Assembly: GCA_024138025.1 (NCBI GenBank)
Contig: JAMXBD010000065.1
Span: 1-64,000, forward strand
Direction: 5' to 3'
Origin: Combretum micranthum
Taxonomy: Eukaryota > Streptophyta > Magnoliopsida > Myrtales > Combretaceae
Length of the DNA: 64,000 nt
How positions within the stretch are numbered: the stretch's first letter is position 1; each line of letters opens with the position of its first letter. Shown in pieces: positions 35,031-45,913 of this stretch. A program made the position numbers and the translations under genes. Below the pieces are notes generated by a model. That model searched no databases. It had not been told where the DNA came from and was given only the letters and a program-made list of their open reading frames with translations.

Positions 35031-36539
35031 CTAAACCAGTCTTCTTGTCTTAGTGGGGCAAACAATCTTGTCTTCCAGGGCTAGAATTTTCTTTTGAGCT
35101 GCCTTCAACTCAGCCTCTAAAATGAAATTCTGCTTCCAGCACTTTGCAGGCGATCCACCATTTCCCTCTCTCTTTCTTGGAAATCTCGGTGACATACTTC
35201 CAGGCGAGCCGAAACAGCTTCCATGTAAGCAATTGTTTCAGGGTCAGGTTCCGATGGTGCTGGTTGAAGGACATCGGGAGCTTCATATCGAATATCCTTA
35301 TTCTTCTTCATTTGGCTAGCCACATACCACCTGGTTGCTCTATTTCTTGTTTCCTTTTTTCTGGCTCGACTTCAAAAACCGGCTTCACCTCTCTATTTTC
35401 CCATATAGCTCGGATTTGATTTAGCTTGAATTCTTTAGCTGGTAGTATCTTGGTTGGATCCAAATAATCAGAGTGACTTGCTCCAAATTAGGCTTGACAG
35501 TAATATCTTGCACATACCATACTGTCTGATAACACTTGAGGGTAATAACCAGTACAGCCGGTGAGTCCAATTAGGGGTACTGCCATGTATTCCTTGCAAC
35601 TTAGGATGGCTGCAGGGATTTTGAACCAGCGAGCTTGCCACATCATGTCTTCAGGTGGCATGTCTTCAAGAATGGCAATTATATCCCATAAAGGATGATC
35701 ATCTTCCATGTGGACCCTTTCAGCAAAGGATTGGATGAGATCATATTTCAGGCTGATGAGGGATCCATTAGCCAAGTCTTTTCCGTAGTGCTTAATGTGG
35801 CTAGCAAACCAAACCATAGTAAGTGCATGCTTGCTTTGAACTTGCCTTGTCCTTTAGACTTGATGTGATTCAGACTACGGACTTGTTCGGCTAGAAGAGC
35901 AGGAACATAGGATTTGCCAGCTAAATATTGAGAAACCAGCTCTATGACCGGAAGTGGATGAACAAATTGCCATTAGGGAAGAGAATAGTTGCAAAAGCAG
36001 CTACTATGAAGGCATTAACCGGTTTTCTTCCCAAACTTCAAGTGGTATACTGAAAGTGGATCGGTTGCTTTTAAAATATTCAGGAGTCCAAACCAGTCCA
36101 TCAGTGTGGTTAGCGGATGCAATATTCATTACAATCTTGATGGCTTCAATAATTGGTCCCCTCTTGATCCCCAAAAACTCTGATATAACACGGACCGGGC
36201 TATGCTTGAAATTTGGAATATAGATTCCTTCAGAGGTAGGAGGTGCTTGGAGTAGCCTAGTATATTCTCAATGGTTGGGCTAAGTACATGCTGACCAAAC
36301 GGAAGACAGCTTCTTCAGGTTCCCATAGATGAGTGAGGGCCCGGAACATGGTGAATGGAACATGGATCTTTGGTAGGCTGAGGATTGGGCCTAACCTATC
36401 TTCAATGAATGACTTTGGACTGGAGTAAAACTGACAAACCATCGGTCCAGTAGGAGCATTGGATCCTTGAAAGGTTCCACTCGATTTTCTCTAATAAGGC
36501 GAGCCCATAGCTATCGCTACTGTCGGTTGAAGACATCAT
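35031..36539 (-). pseudogene. Tat extra ORF1, frameshifted
   Basis: A separate gene upstream of gag, a feature of Ogre-type elements. A good start is the ATG at 36539 (MMSSTDSSDSYGLALIREN). Later pieces are FTMFRALTHLWEPEEAVFRL (about 36330), GIKRGPIIEAIKIVMN (about 36150), LWDIIAILEDMPPEDMMWQA (about 35650) and VPLIGLTGCTGYYPQVLSD (about 35550). A charged, coiled-coil-like end follows (EAVSARLEVCHRDFQERERE; LEAELKAAQKKILALEDK). The middle resembles the plant DUF7745-type domain reported in such ORF1s; this is from memory. Its function is not known. At least four indels break it. Confidence 0.7.
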
Positions 36540-37075
36540 TTTCTGAAAATTTTTAAAAGGTATAAGCTAATATTTACAAAATTTTTAATTTTTTGACAGC
36601 TTTTATATATTTTTTTTTTTTTTCTTTTTTTTTTTTTTTAGTATTACATGTGTACATTTTATTTCAACTTTTTTTTTTGAAAAAGTTGGTCAATCCCATG
36701 CTAATGAATGCATGATTTGGTAGGGTTCTATAGGTTCCCCGATTTAGTGATACTAAACCGGAGTGGGAGGACATTTCTTGATCTAGAGGGTGGAAAGCCA
36801 CAGCCCCCGGACCTTACTTCGTCCTCCTCGCTTAGGCTCTTAAGACGGCCCTGGTACGACCGTATCTAGCACACATTTATGCTAATGCAAATGCAAATGC
36901 AAACAAAAATCAAACTTTTTTTTTTTTTTTTCATATTTTGCAAGGTTAGTATATATTTACAAACAATATTAAGATAATATACAAAGAATATATTTCAAAA
37001 AATTGAGCAAGGATAAATTTAAAATTTAAAATTCCTAAGTGGCTAGCCCTCTCTTTTTTTTTAAAAAAAAATTTA
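36540..37075. other. Tat 5' untranslated leader
   Basis: Lies between the primer-binding site and ORF1. It contains T-runs (36610-36640, 36905-36930) and a GC-richer part (36720-36870, around CCACAGCCCCCGGACC) that could fold. Confidence 0.6.
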
Positions 37076-37094
37076 GTCCCCAGTGGAGTCGCCA
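37076..37094 (-). other. Primer-binding site of the Tat element
   Basis: The minus strand reads TGGCGACTCCACTGGGGAC, three bases inside the 5' LTR. It resembles the tRNA-Arg-type sites described for Tat/Ogre elements; the exact tRNA was not verified. Confidence 0.75.
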
Positions 37095-37097
37095 AGC

Positions 37098-39615
37098 TGT
37101 CGAGCCTGGATTTTTTCCACTCATCTTAATCTGGTTCATTTCTCTAACCCGATTCACATTAAACCCGAACCCATTTAACATGAATCCTCGACTAGGGGTT
37201 AAAAGAAATTTTAAAAAAATTTAGAGTCGCCACCCGATATAAATCGGGAAAAAATAAAAAGCTAGGATCAATGGGTCGGTTGATCCTAACTTAGCTACTA
37301 GTCTGCGAAAATTTGATTTAAAAAAAACAAACTTTTAAAACCAGATATCATGGATTCGGGGGCTAACCTATTAAAACCAAATGGTTACCACTTTTGGAAT
37401 TTTAAATTTTAATCTATCCTTTTCATGCTCAAAAAATTAATAAAACAATATAGTACAAATATTCACAAATCAAACATTCTTTTTTTTTTTATTATTTCTT
37501 TTTTTTTATTTTTTTAAATATCAATATCAACAAATAGATTTCATTTTTTTTTACAAAAACTTATATTTACAAATAATTATTCACAATATTAAAAACAAAA
37601 ACATTTTTTTTTTTTTTTATGTCGCCCCGCAGGTGCCTACGTACTCGCTAATCGAGATCAGACAAAACGTAGTTCTTTTAAAAAAAACTTAATTTGTTGA
37701 TCAATTTTTTTTTTGAACTATTCATTTAAGTTCATTAAATTTTCAAGTTTTTATAAAAAAATTTTTTTGACGATCCTATGATCTAATCAATTGATTTTTT
37801 TTTTATGAAAATATAATTTTTCTAAGTCCAAAATCATTTTTTATTATTTTATTTTTTTCTAAAAAATTTTGTTTTTTGGAAAATCCAATTTTTATTTTTA
37901 TCTATTTTTATTATTTTTTTTATTTTTATTTTTTTTAAAAAAAATCACATAATTTCACAACATATCCATAATATATTAAAATATATTAAAAATATTTTTT
38001 CATGCATTAAATATGCATTTCAAGGTAATTTGTGTATAAATACACATTAAAAATATTCAAAAAATATCAAAAATATAAAAAATAAATTTATATAAAAAAT
38101 ATATTTTGATTTTTCTGGATTTTTCTGTATTTTTCTGAATTTTTTATGAATTTTTATAAATTTTTTACTATTTTTTGCTATTTTTTATTATTTTCTGAAA
38201 TTAATTATATAATAAACTATTAATAAAATAATGCGGATTAACCTGGACCGTCGGATGAAGCGGACGAGATCTGGAGCGTTGATCTCGCTGACCGATCTGG
38301 ATCGTCTGATCGCTTGTTGACTCGATCTGAGCCGTCTGATCGCTTGATGAAATCTGGGCCGTCTGATCGCTTGATGAAATCTGGGCCGTCTGATCTTGAT
38401 GAAATCTGGCCCTGATCTGTTTGATGAAATCTGGGCCGTCTGATCTGCTTGATCAAATCTGAGCCCTGATCTGCTTGATTGAATCTGGGCCGTCTGATCT
38501 GCTTGATTGAATCTGGACCGTCTGATCAGAGTTGACCGTTGACCGATGACCGACGACCGTTGACCGATGACCGACCGGGTTGGGTTCGGATTTTCGGGTC
38601 GGATCTCGGAGCTCCGGCGGGTGAAGAAGACGATGACGCGACTTTTCGGGGCGGATTCCGGCGGCTCCGGTGGTCCTCGGTGGCTGGAAGTTTGTCGGCC
38701 CGACTCCTGCTGCGACGGCGCGTCCTTTGGTGGTGGTGGCGTTCACTCAGAACGGCGGCAAGCGGCGGTTCCGGTGGTGGTTGTACGGCGGCGTTTGAAG
38801 AACAAAATAAAAAAAAAAATTTCAGAGAGAAATCCGATCAATTCGAACAAATCTAAGCACACTAAATCATCCAAATAAAGTTTCTAACATTGTTACAACA
38901 CTCAATTTGGATTAAAACTGATCTAATCAATTCGAATTTGAAAAATTCGAATTCTATACCCTAATTTCAAGAATTTCGTATTGGCTTTTCTATGTATGTG
39001 TTCTTCTGAAATTGACTTGTGCCTTTTGCTCCTAGGACCTCCTATTTATAGATTGCAAGCTCAATTTTCAGTTTCGAACAGTTTCGAAAATGAATGGATT
39101 TTTGCCCCTTGATTTTTCCACGAATTTAATTAGAAAATCCATTATTGAATTGCTTGAAACTGATGAATTGATGATTATTTTGATATTTCATGCCAGATTC
39201 ATCCACTCAATTTTGTAACTCCTCAATTGAATGTAATTGAATGCTTTATACATTGAATTTTGTAACTTTTTGGTTGTTTTTTTGCACTAATTTTGTAACC
39301 ACTTTGCAATCCCATCATCAATTTTGATAATCAATGATGTTTTGTTAGTTAAAAACTGATGCAAAGTAAAGCAAAAGTCACATTTGAGGAAAATGAAAAG
39401 ACAAAAATGATACAAAGGCAAAAATTTGCCTTTGCTAGGGTTTGAACTTGTGTCCTTGAGCTTGAGTGTGTGTTTGGGTCCATATGTTTAACCAACAGGC
39501 CATTTGGCCTGTGCCTTGATCACTTAGCCAATTTCATCAATACTTAAGGCTTTTGGAAAATGAATTTAATTAAATTTTAAGCCTTAATTAATTGGGCAAA
39601 AATTGGGTGTCTACA
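37098..39615 (-). repeat. 5' LTR of the Tat element
   Basis: 2518 bp, nearly identical to 24271-26800 apart from many short indels and a modest number of substitutions. It carries the 27-bp repeats at 38308-38523 (eight units, one shortened to 22 bp) and the TTGACC cluster at 38532-38577. The same short GC-rich block (about 37620-37680, ACGTAGTT... context) stands out in the AT-rich half of both LTRs. Confidence 0.93.
39041..39051 (-). promoter_or_regulatory. TATA box of the Tat 5' LTR
   Basis: The minus strand reads CTATAAATAGG. The same word occurs in the 3' LTR at 26227-26238. Transcription would start about 30 bases to the left, near 39010. Confidence 0.65.
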
Positions 39616-40327
39616 GTTCTGCACATTAAAAAGAGGTTGAATGTGTCAGTGAATGGTCAAGGCTATGAAAAGCGCCTTTGAAATATGTTTTTAATCGAAA
39701 ATAAACTTACCATAACTCTACAGATGATGCCATGCCGATAGGCCTCTAGAAACGCTAACCACGCCTTCTCTCAAGCTCCAGGAACGAATAACTTCTTCGA
39801 CGCTCTATGGTAGAGCAAGAACTCCAACCTAGCCATCCCCGAATATGAGCATATGAGACCCATATATCCATTCAGCATGGTGATAGTCGGCCTATGGCCT
39901 ATCCTCCTATGCTCCTCCTCCGCTCGAGTCCCTTTCTACATACCCTTGTGCTTGTCGGGAATCATGATATTGTCCTCCCATACCCTGCCACCTCAGCGAC
40001 CTCATGATGCTCCAGTGCTGTGGCTTGCAGGTCCTTGGGGTCCACCCAAGTAGGTACATCATCCGAAGGTCATATATCACATCTTCCCTTATGCCTAGCT
40101 TATTCACCCACCCCAACTGAAGCTGAGCAGCTTGGCTCGACTGGTTGTAGTCAGTAATGCAGTAAATGATCCTCCTATATAATCAAATAATAAGATTAGT
40201 GCATGAGTCTAATATGGATATAGAAGAGAAAAGATTAACCATTCAAGGTGAAAATTCTACCGGTATACTGCTCGAGGTATGCCTATGAGTCCTCCATAAG
40301 CTGATCGATGAAATCTGAGCCACTCAT
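39616..40327 (-). pseudogene. Second CACTA gene, 5' part, decayed
   Basis: A plausible start is the ATG at 40327 (MSGSDFIDQLMEDS), interrupted soon by a stop, then AYLEQYTGRIFTLN. After a likely intron (about 40150-40240) come WVDPKDLQATALEHHEVAEV and GYGRTISWFPTSTR (about 39900-40050). A possible 3' splice site (pyrimidine stretch, then GTGCAG) lies just before the retrotransposon junction. The continuation is at 24270 and leftward. I do not recognise a conserved domain. The assignment rests on position after TNP2 and on the shared strand. Confidence 0.45.
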
Positions 40328-40429
40328 CCTACACATTATAAAAAAAACCATTATTAGTGATTTATTATTTTGAGTTCATTACAAACAAACATATGTAACA
40401 AAGAAAAACAAATAAATATAAGCACACAG

Positions 40430-43400
40430 TCTATTCATCAGAATCATCATCCATTCTACTACTATAACCCTTACCTGGGTCGAGTAAGCGTGCAAGGTTT
40501 CTTAGATCAACAATTATGCAATCGATTGGAATCGTCCAAGGCCTTTTTACTATCGGTTACATTGGCTCCTCGGTTGGAGGTGGCTCAACCAATTCCCCAT
40601 CTTTTGTAGACTCTGATCGGAAGAGAGCATGAGTAAATATATGAGTGTGCAACTTTCTATACAATCCTTCAGTCGCCAGATTGCTTGCTTGGGTCCTTTA
40701 GATAAAATACTTGTTGCGCTTGGACTGTAAGAATGTATGGATCATTATCATATCATGTCTTTGTGGTGTTGATCGAGATGAGATCTCCATAAATAATTTT
40801 TGGTTTATCGTGGTCTTTATCAAACCACCTATATCTAAATAAAAATACTCGCTTGGACCCTACATTTTAGTTGGATAACTTCAGTGAGAATGCCATAAAA
40901 AGGTTATTTGATGTCTATCATTTGCATCAATGATCTATATACTGCTATTATGTGATCTTAATCCCACCTCCTTTGCTTTTGTGTTGTATCGGATATCTCA
41001 TTCACGATACAAGCATTGTAGCAATATCGATGAATATCTAGTCCCCACCCCAAGACTTCTAGATCTTCCAACAACTGTTGCCCATGGACAGACATATGTC
41101 TCATAATCTATAGAGGATAGGAATGATTAAATTAACATGTAAAGATATCGATGGATATATGTTTCAAAAGTTTTGGGTGAGTTGCAACTTTATTTCTAAG
41201 CCACTCGATAAAATGTTTCTCCACGTGTAATTAGTTCTTAGTCAAACTCCATATGAGTAATTTCATTAAAAGTTACCTTAGGAAATGGTGAAATTGTTGG
41301 TTTTCAGGTCATAAATGAATGCAAATGACACCACATACCTTATAAATGATTGCACCTCCTCGCAATTATTCAACATTGTCCAATGCATGTTGTTGATTTC
41401 GACATCTGACCCTGATATAGTGCATGCACCTATCGAATGTATGGGCCGTGCAAATACTCGAAACGATGAGGATGAAACTTCCTCTAATGGTTCATCCTAC
41501 TGTTGATGAGGCCTAATTATTCTTGAGTCTATATTCTTGAAATACAGTGAGTAAAATTGAATTCTCTCACACACAACATATGACTCGATAATGGAACCCT
41601 CCAATCTAGTTGTGTTCCATAAATCTCCCTTGACAACTCCCATGTACCTTTCAACAAGATACATCTAACGGTACTGGATAGGGCCATACACATGTGCTTC
41701 CTTTAGAAGATGCATGGCTAAATAGATCATGATGTCAAAAAAAGTAGGAGGAAATGTCATCTCTAACTTAAGAGTTAGGATTATTGTTTTTTCCAAGGAC
41801 TCTAGTAAATTCACACGGAGTTCTTTAGCAATCAATTTCCTGAAAAAATGAGATATATCACATATAACATCGTAAATTCGTTTATCAAGGACCACATGAA
41901 TGACTACCGGGAGGATCTTGTTGCAGCAACATGACAACCGTGGCTCTTCAACTTACTCCATCAGCACCTAGGCAAGACGATATATTGGAAGCATAACCAT
42001 TTGGCATCTTCACACTCCTAATTGAGTTACAGACCTCTTTCATTTGTCGAGTCAACAATATATATGCAGCTAGTGGCTTGAACATGTGTCCACCACATTT
42101 CTGTAGGTGTAGCTCGAAATGAATACCTATATCTTGGAGGATGAGTCTCACCTTATCTGTGTCTTTTGACTTGCCCTTAAGACCAAAAATGGTCTCCACT
42201 AAGTTGTCGCATATATTCTTTTCAATGTGCATTAAGTCAACGTTGTGTCGTATGTGCAGTTCATTCCAATATAGCAATCGAAAGAGTATACTCTTCTTAC
42301 ACCAGTTTGTGCCGTCTTCATTTCTTCGACGACAGAGCCGCTCTTTCAATTTTCCCAATATGACATGCTCATACCGATTCAATTGATCCACAATATCTAC
42401 CCCAATGAAATCCCTTGGTCGGGCTCTTATTTCCATGGTGCCATCAAAACTTGCATTGTCACTACGCCATCTATGTCTTAGAGGCAAGAACCGTTTATAG
42501 CTTATATAGTGAAACTTACTATTTGAATGTCCGCTTATGCAATTGGAGTTACATATAGGACATGCCTTATAACCTTAGTCGTCTAGCTTGATATGTCAGC
42601 CAGGCAATAGTTGATAGTCCACAACAATGCATAATGCATGCGAAATGTCCATCCTTCCACCACATCTAGTGTTTTCACCCCCACTTGCCCAAAGTTCTTC
42701 CAACTCTTCTATAAGGGGTTGTAGGTACACATCAATGTCTTTACCTAGTGATTTTGGCCCTAGCATTAAAAGAGACATCATCATATATGGCTCCTTCATA
42801 CATCTCCATGGTAGAATATTGTATACAAACATAATAACTGGCTACACACTTAATGTTGTGCTCATGTTTGCTTAAGGAATGAACCTATCGGTAGTAAGTC
42901 CTAGCCGCACACTTCAGGGGTCCGACGCGAACCTAGGGTATTTGCCATCCAATCCTTCTATTGTTTGTAATCCATAGGATGCCTCAACATACCCTCCACC
43001 GATACATAATTGTCTTTGTGCCATCTCATCTCTCGAGCCATCTTACGGCACATGAATAGCCGTTGTAATCTTAGAATTAATGGAAAATGTTGCAAAACCT
43101 TAACCAATACTGTTTTCTATTTCCTTGAATGAAGCTTCCACCTTCTTTCCCCACACACTGGGCAATTATCAAGATGTTAGAATTCTTTTCGAAATAATAC
43201 ACAATCATTTTTGCATGCATGGATCATGTTTGCATCCACGGCTAACTGCTTCAAAAACTTTCATGCTTCATAGCATGATGACGGTGACAAATTGTCGATA
43301 GGTAACAAACTTTTTATTAAACCAAGCCAATTGTTGAATGACTTCATTGACTGCTTACCGTCAACCTTTAGGATTATCATTTGAAATACTGCTGATAATA

Positions 43401-43850
43401 AAGAGAACTTTGTACAACCCGGGTACACCAGACTCTTTGCTTTTTCAAACATTCTAGTCAACCGCTCTCCATCAAAGGCACTACATTTATCTTTGCTATC
43501 AACATCATCTCCATCAGGATCACTCATGTTAAGCGGCAATGGCTTCCAAAAGTTCTTGATCTATTTCATCTTCAAAGTGTGTGTATTCAGGTGGATTACT
43601 CCCTTCATCTATGACAATATTATCATTTACCTCGTCTTCATCTACATCCCCATCGTGGAAAATCCGAGGGGCGTAGGTCCAAGCCACTCCCCTCCTGAGG
43701 AGGTGATACTCAATAATCTGAATAGACTGCCATGAACTATTGAGACAATCTCTACAAGGGCATCTAATCAATTCATCTGCCCTCATATGGTTTACAATAG
43801 CTTGTAAAAATTCTCTAACCCCGTTTCTATATTACGTAGTTGTCAAATCA
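40430..43850 (-). pseudogene. TNP2-type CACTA transposase, decayed
   Basis: Reading leftward: YRNGVREFLQA then MRADELIRCPCRDCLNSSW (about 43720-43830), the Transpos_assoc domain with its CPC-x2-C. A Cys pair (NCPVCGERRWK, about 43150) follows. Then the TNP2 core: YNILPWRCMKEPYMMMSLLM and KDIDVYLQPLIEELEELW (42600-42830), GYKACPICN (42560), and LLYWNELHIRHNVDLMHIEK with MPNGYASNISSCLG (41948-42487). Next is the DUF4218 region (CCCNKILPVVIH; FFDIMIYLAMHLLKEAHVYG; 41500-41937), and an acidic end, MDDDSDE (40440). The protein would bind and cut the element's ends. Many frameshifts and stops make it inactive. Identity is secure from domain order. Confidence 0.9.
41948..42487 (-). pseudogene. TNP2 core, longest open piece
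   Basis: 180 codons without a stop. It carries PLRHRWRSD and FDGTMEIRARP at the start, WCKKSILFRLLYWNELHIRH in the middle, HIEKNICDNLVETIFGLKGK, and KMPNGYASNISSCLGADG at the end. The block around 'RHN-x-D-x-MHIEKN' is among the most conserved parts of TNP2. It joins the upstream piece after the GYKACPICN block and the DUF4218 region across a frame change at 41940. Confidence 0.88.
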
Positions 43851-43974
43851 CATGTCATATGCCAAGTTCATGCAAACATCCTAAATTGGCATTCAATTAA
43901 TTATCATATCTTATTCCCATAAGATAATTCCCCTATAACTATCCAAGTATCAAATATTGAAACACTGTCTTCTA

Positions 43975-44690
43975 AATTAACATATTATTAAACTCTATAT
44001 GTGTCATGCAATTAAACAAAATACGCATATATTAGATAATAATATATAATTGCTAGATCCTAATTATATATATATGTATATATATATTTTTTAATCACTA
44101 ACAAGAAACACATGACTACAAATTAAATATACATTAATTAATAAATATACAAATACTAGCATTTAAATAATTGTATTTAATCTATGTTTCATGGATTTAA
44201 ACACAATACACATGTATTGGATAATAATATATAATTGCTAGATCCTAAATATATATAATTTTTTTGAATTACTAACAAGAAATATATAACTATAAATAAA
44301 ATATACATTAATTAGTTAAGTACTAGCATTTTAATAATTATACTTATTCTATGTGTCATTAAGCTAAACACAATAACAATTACTAAGTAATATATAATTA
44401 CTTAATCCTAAATATATATGTATAATTTTTTCAATTACTAACAAGAAATGCATAACTTTAAATTCATTATACATTAATTAATAATTATATAAATATTCAC
44501 GTTCAAATATTTGTATTTAATCTATGTGTCATGCTATTAAATAAATAAACATATATTGAATAATAATATATAATTACTACATCCTAAACATATATAATTT
44601 TTTTAATTACTAACACAAAATACATAACTATAAATTAAAGATACATTAATTAATAAATATATAACTACTAGCAATTAAATAGTTGAATTA
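43975..44690. repeat. Tandem repeat of about 170 bp, four copies, in the CACTA 5' region
   Basis: The word ACTAACAAGAAA (or ACTAACACAAAA) recurs at 44097, 44271, 44437 and 44609, spaced 174, 166 and 172 bp. Other shared blocks are 'ATACATTAATTAATAA', 'TAATCTATGTGTCAT' and 'GATAATAATATATAATTGCTAGATCC'. Copies are clearly diverged. The array lies between the promoter and the transposase start, perhaps within an intron. Confidence 0.85.
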
Positions 44691-44864
44691 AAATTATTAT
44701 AAAAACCGAACTAAACTTTTAATGATTAATGTACTTCAAGTATCCGATTTAAGTAATACAATTTATCAGATACCTGCACGAAAATCAAAATATTATTCAA
44801 ATATCAATTTTACTATAAAAATATATTTTTATATACAATATAATAGTATAAAAACTAAAACAAA

Positions 44865-45130
44865 TGAGAGAGAAAGAGAGAGAGATTTGCCGTGTTGAGA
44901 CAAATAATGAGGGGACTGAGTTTCTGATGTTAGAGTGAGAGAGAAAATTGTGTTTGTGTATGTGTGTTGTGTGTGTGTGTGTGTGTGTGTGAATAGAAGG
45001 AGTGGGAAAAGAAGTTGGGAGGGAGCAGGAAAAGTGGGGAACGGGAAGAAGCGACTAGAGGGCAGGAGAGTGTGAGAGTCTGTAAGAGAGGGAACGGGCG
45101 AGAGTGTGAAAAGAGAGCAGGCAGGTGGGA
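44865..45130 (-). promoter_or_regulatory. Pyrimidine-rich leader of the CACTA transposase
   Basis: On the minus strand this stretch is rich in CT, with a (CA)n run (44964-44992 on plus as TG) and a (CT)n run (44868-44882). CT-rich leaders are common in plant transcripts. Confidence 0.5.
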
Positions 45131-45132
45131 CG

Positions 45133-45141
45133 TATATATAG
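45133..45141 (-). promoter_or_regulatory. TATA box of the CACTA transposase
   Basis: The minus strand reads CTATATATA, 130 bases inside the 5' end, followed by the pyrimidine-rich leader. Position and strand fit the transposase promoter. Confidence 0.6.
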
Positions 45142-45150
45142 AAATTAAAT

Positions 45151-45201
45151 TGAGGCGAATTTCACCTCATCTGCTGACTAGATGAGGCAAAATTAGCCTC
45201 A
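45151..45201. repeat. CACTA subterminal palindromes, 5' end
   Basis: Two palindromes of the same type as at the other end: TGAGGCGAATTTCACCTCA (45151-45169) and TGAGGCAAAATTAGCCTCA (45183-45201). Confidence 0.8.
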
Positions 45202-45274
45202 ATTTACTCTTAGGAATTGAAATTCACTTTGCTTCCATTTTTTGCATCCTATGATAATTTTTCCACCAGTGAAT

Positions 45275-45560
45275 GTTACAATGTTTAGAATAAGTTTATT
45301 TGACCTTATAATATTTTGATTTGTTTATTAGAGTTCATAATATTTACAAAAGTGGGTCAATTGAGGTCACCATTAGCACGTGTAAATATGAGAAATTTTT
45401 AATTAAGATGCAGAATATCAACTACGTTGTCACACGTGTTAATGGTGATATCAATTGAGCCACCTCCCTAGGCATTGTGACCTCAATTGAATCACTTAAA
45501 ACATTGTGACTTTAAATGAAATTATCTCCAAATGTTATGACTTTACAGTATAATTTAAAC
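45275..45560. repeat. Imperfect foldback (MITE-like) next to the CACTA end
   Basis: GGTCAATTGAGGTCACCATT (about 45355) followed by AGCACGTGT pairs with the inverted ACACGTGTTAATGGTGAT plus ATCAATTGAGCC (about 45434-45465). A second inverted copy, GTGACCTCAATTGAATCACTT, follows at 45478. No TSD was found, and its contact with the CACTA TSD may be chance. Confidence 0.55.
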
Positions 45561-45831
45561 TTAATATTAGTAGTAATTTTACTCATTTTAAAAATTTGAT
45601 TTCACTTAGGTGCTTCTTCTAGCTTTTGTTATCACATATTAATATTTCATTCTATTCAAAGAAAATTTTCTATAATTTTAAATTTTAGAAGAAAGGTTCT
45701 AAATGTAATTTTATCACTATTATAAATATGTATATGTATATTTTTAATAAAAGATGTACTTCAAATATCAAAGTTTATGGAGTTACTCCATCTTATTTTG
45801 ATCAAATTCTTAACATTTACTATATGGATTA

Positions 45832-45881
45832 TGAAATAGCTATGAATTCCTTAATTTACATATTAATGTGTTATTGAAACG

Positions 45882-45913
<32 letters not shown>

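Larger units (their letters stand above)
24271..39615 (-). mobile_element. Tat-lineage (Ogre-like) Ty3/gypsy retrotransposon, 15.3 kb
   Basis: Long LTRs (24271-26800 and 37098-39615) enclose, on the minus strand, a primer-binding site, an extra ORF1, gag, protease, reverse transcriptase, RNase H, a second RNase H, integrase, a 3' untranslated region with tandem repeats, and a polypurine tract. Integrase last is the gypsy order. The second RNase H, the extra ORF1 and the repeat-bearing 3' region are hallmarks of the Tat/Ogre lineage. Several frameshifts break gag and the first part of pol, but a 683-codon stretch is open. The LTRs are close in sequence, so insertion is fairly recent. The flanks ATTTG and GTTCT do not match, so no TSD could be confirmed. 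Confidence 0.93.
20444..45271 (-). mobile_element. CACTA (En/Spm-type) DNA transposon, interrupted by a Tat retrotransposon
   Basis: The left end reads CACTAATAAAAATG; the reverse complement of the right end reads CACTGGTGGAAAAAT. Both follow the pattern CACTRRTRRAAA. Each is flanked by AAT (20441-20443 and 45272-45274), the 3-bp TSD typical of CACTA elements. Both ends carry subterminal palindromes of the type TGAGGCGAA-TTCGCCTCA. The minus strand codes for a TNP2-type transposase (about 43850-40430) and a second gene (40327 to about 22900) split by the retrotransposon at 24271-39615. Without that insertion the element is about 9.5 kb, normal for an autonomous CACTA. Stops and frameshifts show that this copy is dead. 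Confidence 0.85.

Noticed and set aside
43975..44690. Centromeric satellite array
   Set aside because: Only four diverged copies of the 170-bp unit are present and they lie within a transposon.
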